The notes under the pieces are model-generated. The model made no database searches. It was given only the letters and a program-made list of their open reading frames with translations, and was not told the origin of the DNA. From Candidatus Zhuqueibacterota bacterium (GTDB taxonomy: Bacteria; SM23-31; B21-G16): DNA of 9,584 nt. Made by a program: the position numbers and the translations under genes. This document shows, in pieces, positions 6,794 through 9,584 of this stretch (position 1 is its first letter; every line of letters begins with the position of its first letter). The stretch lies in assembly GCA_003644825.1 (NCBI GenBank), contig QNDJ01000036.1:1-9584 (forward strand), in the 5' to 3' direction.

Positions 6794-7705
6794 ATGAAAC
6801 TGTTAAGTTATTTTTCAGGAAAAGAACTCAGAAGTGGAATACTAATTAATAATCAGGTTTTTGACATTTCACAAACAGCATCAAAATTCGATATAGAACT
6901 TCCATCTGATTTGAAAAAAATTCTTGAACTGGAAAAAGGTATAGAACTTGTTAGAAAAATTTTCAATAAAATTATCAGGGAAAAAATAACAGGGATACCT
7001 TTATCAGAAATTAAGCTTGGTCCTCCTGTTCTGAAGCCAGGGAAGATTTTAGCACTTGCAGGTAATTATCAATCTCATTTAAAAGAGGGTGGAAAAGAAA
7101 TTATAGATGCAGGTAATTCGACTCCAAGGGTATTTATTAAACCTGTTACCTGTATTAATCATCACGAAGGTGCTATCCGTATTCCGAAGAGGTCTAATAA
7201 AATAGACTATGAGATTGAATTGGGAGTTGTTATAGGAAAACGCTGCCGTTATGTGAAGGAAAGAGAAGCTCTCAAATTTGTAGCAGGGTATCTTGTATTT
7301 AATGATATATCTGCAAGGAAATTAATAATACAGGAGAATCGTTTACCCAGAGAAGGAGATAAATGGTTTGATTGGCTGAATGGTAAATGGTTCGATACTT
7401 TCGCCCCAATAGGTCCTTATCTGGTAACGGTGGATGAAATTGATGACCCCCAGAATTTAAATATGAAGCTATGGGTTAATGGTGAGCTTCGTCAGGATGG
7501 AAATACAGGGCAGATGATTTTTACGGTGGCACAAATCATACAGTGGATAACGGAATTTATGACCCTGGAACCGGGAGATATAATTGCTACTGGAACAACT
7601 GCAGGAGTTGGTATGACAACCAGTACATTCCTGAAACCCGGGGATGTTATTGAAGCTGAAATTGAGAAAATTGGAAGATTGAAAAATATTGTTGCTGAAG
7701 AATGA
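6794..7705 (+). CDS. Fumarylacetoacetate hydrolase (FAH) family protein
   Basis: FAH-fold enzymes use a divalent metal to cleave C-C bonds of beta-diketo acids, hydrate or decarboxylate 2-oxo acids, or isomerise ring-opened catechol products. The 303-residue protein has a short N-terminal domain (about 1-75) and the catalytic FAH domain (about 82-300). Visible motifs are GNYQSH with H95, DYEIELG with ligands E140 and E142, FNDISAR with ligand D171, KWFDTFAPIGP (198-208) and GTTAGVG (267-273). The metal site and active-site Lys198 region look complete, so it should be active. AAAGG (6780-6784) precedes the ATG at 6794. The next gene overlaps its stop codon by four bases. The amidohydrolase neighbours suggest a pathway such as sugar-acid lactone opening followed by diketo-acid cleavage, as in non-phosphorylating L-fucose breakdown, but no dehydratase or dehydrogenase is in view, so the substrate is open. 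Confidence 0.9.
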   Translation: MKLLSYFSGKELRSGILINNQVFDISQTASKFDIELPSDLKKILELEKGIELVRKIFNKIIREKITGIPLSEIKLGPPVLKPGKILALAGNYQSHLKEGGKEIIDAGNSTPRVFIKPVTCINHHEGAIRIPKRSNKIDYEIELGVVIGKRCRYVKEREALKFVAGYLVFNDISARKLIIQENRLPREGDKWFDWLNGKWFDTFAPIGPYLVTVDEIDDPQNLNMKLWVNGELRQDGNTGQMIFTVAQIIQWITEFMTLEPGDIIATGTTAGVGMTTSTFLKPGDVIEAEIEKIGRLKNIVAEE

Positions 7706-8490
7706 TAAATGAAAATAAATATAGTATCAGAGAAAAGTTAAAATTTTTTGACTGCAATTGTTCAATTGGAAGGGTTGTATATCCCTATCTAATGGACGTT
7801 TTCAGTGTAGAGGACCTTATAGGGGAAATGGACACTGCCGGGATTGAAGAGGCTCTTGTTTATCATACAGTTGCAAAAGATTGTCATCCATTTTCAGGAA
7901 ACCAGTTGTTAATTGATGAGATAGAAAATTTTAATAGGCTTTATCCAGCCTGGGTAGTTATTCCCCATTATACGGGAGAAATGCCAGAACCAAAAATACT
8001 TCTAAAAGAGATGAAAAAAAACAATGTTAAGGCTGTATGGATGTATCCATCAGAAAAATATCATAGTTTTTCAATATCAGAATGGTGTTCTGGTGAACTA
8101 CTTTTTGCTCTTGAAAATGCCAGAATCCCGCTATTGTTAAACCTTGACAGTGTTACCTGGGAAAACATCTACAAAATTGTAAATAATCATAGAAATCTTC
8201 CTGTTATTATTACTAACTGTGGTTACAGGAATAATAGATATTTTTACCCATTAGTTGAAAAATATAAAAACCTGTTTATTGAAATTTCGTGGTTTATGGG
8301 TGCAGGTGCTGTTAAGGATTTTGTTGACAATTTTGGTTCGTCTCAACTTCTATTTGGGACACAGATGCCGGGTTATACAGGAACTTCCGCAGTATCTTTG
8401 CTTACGTATGCGGATATTTCTGAAAGCGATAAAAAGGCAATTGCAGGGAAAAACTTAAAATCCCTCTTAAAAGAGGTTTGTTATGAATAG
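7702..8490 (+). CDS. Amidohydrolase_2-like protein lacking all metal ligands (probable pseudoenzyme or partner subunit)
   Basis: This 262-residue protein has the length and strand pattern of an amidohydrolase_2 TIM barrel and aligns by eye with its downstream neighbour, but every metal-binding position is changed. The N-terminal DxHxHxG motif is DCNCSIG (17-23), so the two His become N19 and S21. The strand-5 His becomes N147 (LLLNLD). The GHSG His becomes N172 (TNCG). The strand-8 Asp of FGTD becomes Q221 (FGTQMPG). The region matching KLHP in the neighbour reads WMYP (113-116). The frame is open and the surrounding motifs are well kept, so this looks like a maintained protein and not decay. 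ATG 7702 overlaps the FAH stop (ATGA), with no strong Shine-Dalgarno, pointing to translational coupling. It could be a regulatory or structural partner of the active neighbour, or a metal-independent enzyme. The family assignment is confident by context, the function is not. Confidence 0.8.
   Translation: MINENKYSIREKLKFFDCNCSIGRVVYPYLMDVFSVEDLIGEMDTAGIEEALVYHTVAKDCHPFSGNQLLIDEIENFNRLYPAWVVIPHYTGEMPEPKILLKEMKKNNVKAVWMYPSEKYHSFSISEWCSGELLFALENARIPLLLNLDSVTWENIYKIVNNHRNLPVIITNCGYRNNRYFYPLVEKYKNLFIEISWFMGAGAVKDFVDNFGSSQLLFGTQMPGYTGTSAVSLLTYADISESDKKAIAGKNLKSLLKEVCYE
8463..8476 (+). promoter_or_regulatory. Small hairpin covering the Shine-Dalgarno of the second amidohydrolase
   Basis: CCTCT (8463-8467), loop TAAA, AGAGG (8472-8476) form a 5-bp stem. 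The right arm contains GAGG, the Shine-Dalgarno site 6 nt before ATG 8483. The stem lies in the last codons of the upstream gene, so ribosomes finishing that gene would open it. This fits translational coupling of the two amidohydrolase-like genes, which also overlap by 8 bases. The stem is short and could be chance. Confidence 0.35.
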
Positions 8491-9283
8491 ATATTTTGAC
8501 CGGGTACATAAGGGCATTCCCATTGATGATGTGGAGATTATTGATATGCATGCTCATCTGGGTCCCTATTACAATATGCACATTCCCGATTGTTCTGCAG
8601 AAAGTATGATTAAAAATATGGACCTGTGCGGAATTGATAAAGCTGTAATTTCGCCCAATATTGGTCTCAGTTCAGATTTTGTAAGTGGAAATAATTTAAT
8701 GTTACAGACGATAAAATCATATCGGCAGAGGTTTTATGGTGCCTGTATTGTGAACGGCAATTATCCTGTTCTCTCTATGAGAGAACTTGACCGATGTTTT
8801 AAACTGGAAAAGGATGTTGTTATTATTAAACTTCATCCTGCGCTTACAAGGTGTAAAATGAACGATAAAAGAATGAAACCAGTATATAGATTTGCATCAG
8901 AGCATAAACTTTTTATTCTTGTTCATACCTGGCTGGATGAAGACCCCTATGGGAATCAGGATATCTTTGCAGAGGTAGCAAAAGAATATCCTGATATCAA
9001 ATGGATTATGGGGCATTCTGGTGGTCCCTATGGGAGCTATAAAGCTGTTGAAATTGCAAAAAAACTACCAAATGTTTTTCTTGATATTGCCATATCTATG
9101 CGTCCTGCGAGGCAAATTGAATTTCTTGTAAAGGAGATTGGTTCTGAAAGAATATTCTTTGGAACTGATAATCCATTTCTGGACCCGAGACCTCAAATCG
9201 GAAGGGTCTGCCTTGCTGACATATCTCAAAAAGATAAAGAAAATATCTTCAGTAAAAATGCCAGAAAATATATTGAGTTCTGA
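8483..9283 (+). CDS. Amidohydrolase_2 family metal-dependent hydrolase (TIM barrel)
   Basis: Predicted hydrolase or decarboxylase of the amidohydrolase_2 family, whose members open lactones (L-fuconolactone, 2-pyrone-4,6-dicarboxylate) or decarboxylate aromatic or semialdehyde acids (ACMSD type). The 266-residue protein retains the expected site: DMHAHLG (H23, H25), IIKLHP (K116, H118), LVHTW (H148), MGHSGGPYG (H178) and FFGTDNPF (D229). There is no signal peptide, so it is cytosolic. ATG 8483 has GAGG at 8473-8476 with good spacing and overlaps the upstream gene by 8 bases. It is clearly related to the degenerate protein just upstream, and tight coupling suggests the two are made in similar amounts, perhaps as a complex (inference). 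With the FAH gene it forms a three-gene catabolic-looking unit. It is the last + strand gene of the run and ends 5 bp from a converging gene. The substrate is unknown. Confidence 0.9.
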   Translation: MNRYFDRVHKGIPIDDVEIIDMHAHLGPYYNMHIPDCSAESMIKNMDLCGIDKAVISPNIGLSSDFVSGNNLMLQTIKSYRQRFYGACIVNGNYPVLSMRELDRCFKLEKDVVIIKLHPALTRCKMNDKRMKPVYRFASEHKLFILVHTWLDEDPYGNQDIFAEVAKEYPDIKWIMGHSGGPYGSYKAVEIAKKLPNVFLDIAISMRPARQIEFLVKEIGSERIFFGTDNPFLDPRPQIGRVCLADISQKDKENIFSKNARKYIEF

Positions 9284-9288
9284 ACTTT

Positions 9289-9584
9289 TTACATTACTTT
9301 TTTCAATTCAACATAATTTATCGATTCAAGAATTTCGAAAATATCTTTTACAATCCAGACCGGAATTGGTTCATATTCAGCGGTGACCTCGTCTCTGATA
9401 GATAACAGGTTTCTTTTTCCATCAGCGAAGTTTACAACCTCACCCAGAATACCGAACCCCTGTAACAGGTTTCCTTTGTTTAAAAACCATCGGACAACTT
9501 TTCCATATTTTCCCAGAATTTGAGGATTTTTAATTTCTGGTTGTAAATTTAAGAAAAATATAAATCCCCTGAATTCTTTTTTCC
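9289..9584 (-). CDS. Unrecognised protein, C-terminal 97 residues (partial)
   Basis: On the - strand a frame stays open from the window edge (first full codon at 9582-9580) to TAA at 9291-9289, giving 97 residues without an internal stop in AT-rich DNA. The reading starts upstream of the window, so the N-terminus is missing. The visible part mixes hydrophobic and charged residues, with a segment near GYGKVVRWFLNKG-like composition (actual residues KYGKVVRWFLNKG, 25-37), then GFGILGEVVNFADGKRN (42-58) and an amphipathic helix-like end (IVKDIFEILESI, 77-88). I recognise no family. It converges on the amidohydrolase gene with only 5 bp between the stop codons, and no separate terminator is visible. 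Being a real gene is likely from the open frame and orderly position; function is unknown. Confidence 0.65.
   Translation of the reverse strand, partial: KKEFRGFIFFLNLQPEIKNPQILGKYGKVVRWFLNKGNLLQGFGILGEVVNFADGKRNLLSIRDEVTAEYEPIPVWIVKDIFEILESINYVELKKVM

Noticed and set aside
8768-8786. Stem GTTCTCTC/GAGAGAAC with a 3-nt loop inside the second amidohydrolase gene
   Set aside because: Only 8 bp, deep in coding sequence, not followed by a T-run and not near a start; probably chance from codon choice.
9274-9290. Possible terminator AGTT-CTG-AACT followed by Ts at the end of the + strand gene run
   Set aside because: The stem is only 4 bp of mainly A/T pairs, too weak for an intrinsic terminator call, although it lies where one would be expected.
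9138-9386. Open + strand frame overlapping the end of the second amidohydrolase and the region after it
   Set aside because: It starts inside a well-supported gene in another frame, has no ribosome site and no recognisable protein features; the - strand frame from 9584 to 9289 explains the remainder better.

Overview
The window is a compact, strongly AT-rich bacterial stretch. Seven complete genes lie on the + strand, and partial genes on the - strand sit at both edges. Shine-Dalgarno sites, signal peptides and the PriA/RmuC/S4-domain genes mark it as bacterial. The export-type M24 and C1 peptidases resemble types I associate with Bacteroidota, Aminicenantes and similar Gram-negative lineages. 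The paired amidohydrolase_2-like proteins with a fumarylacetoacetate-hydrolase (FAH) protein recall uncultured candidate phyla (Omnitrophota/Ratteibacteria-like) and Planctomycetes/Armatimonadota relatives. The taxon cannot be fixed from this sequence alone. I see no mobile element, CRISPR array, RNA gene or phage gene.

Layout. Bases 1-182 form a divergent control region. On the - strand it has a good promoter (TTGACA-N16-TATATT), a Shine-Dalgarno site and the first codons of a gene leaving the window. On the + strand it leads into two exported peptidases in tandem: an M24 Xaa-Pro-aminopeptidase-like protein (183-1532) and a bleomycin-hydrolase-like C1 peptidase (1562-2728). After an 88-bp gap comes a genome-maintenance block: priA (2817-5273), an S4-domain RNA-binding protein of the Hsp15/RqcP type (5291-5713) and rmuC (5726-6772). 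Then, with very short gaps or overlaps, follow an FAH-family protein (6794-7705) and two amidohydrolase_2-like proteins (7702-8490 and 8483-9283). A converging - strand gene of unknown function (9289-9584, partial) closes the window.

How the genes fit together. PriA restarts collapsed replication forks, RmuC is a predicted nuclease-like protein linked to DNA rearrangement, and the S4 protein probably binds ribosomal RNA or stalled 50S subunits. The FAH protein and the amidohydrolase pair look like a small catabolic module acting on a sugar acid, lactone or diketo acid; the substrate is unknown.

Most notable observations. (1) The first amidohydrolase-like protein has replaced all five expected metal ligands (by N, S, N, N and Q), while its immediate neighbour keeps them all. 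This suggests a non-catalytic partner or a repurposed paralogue. (2) A perfect 17-bp inverted repeat with a 5-nt loop lies inside the first 30 codons of priA, a gene with no visible Shine-Dalgarno site. (3) The C1 peptidase has Asp where papain-like enzymes have the catalytic Asn. (4) A small hairpin covers the ribosome-binding site of the second amidohydrolase.
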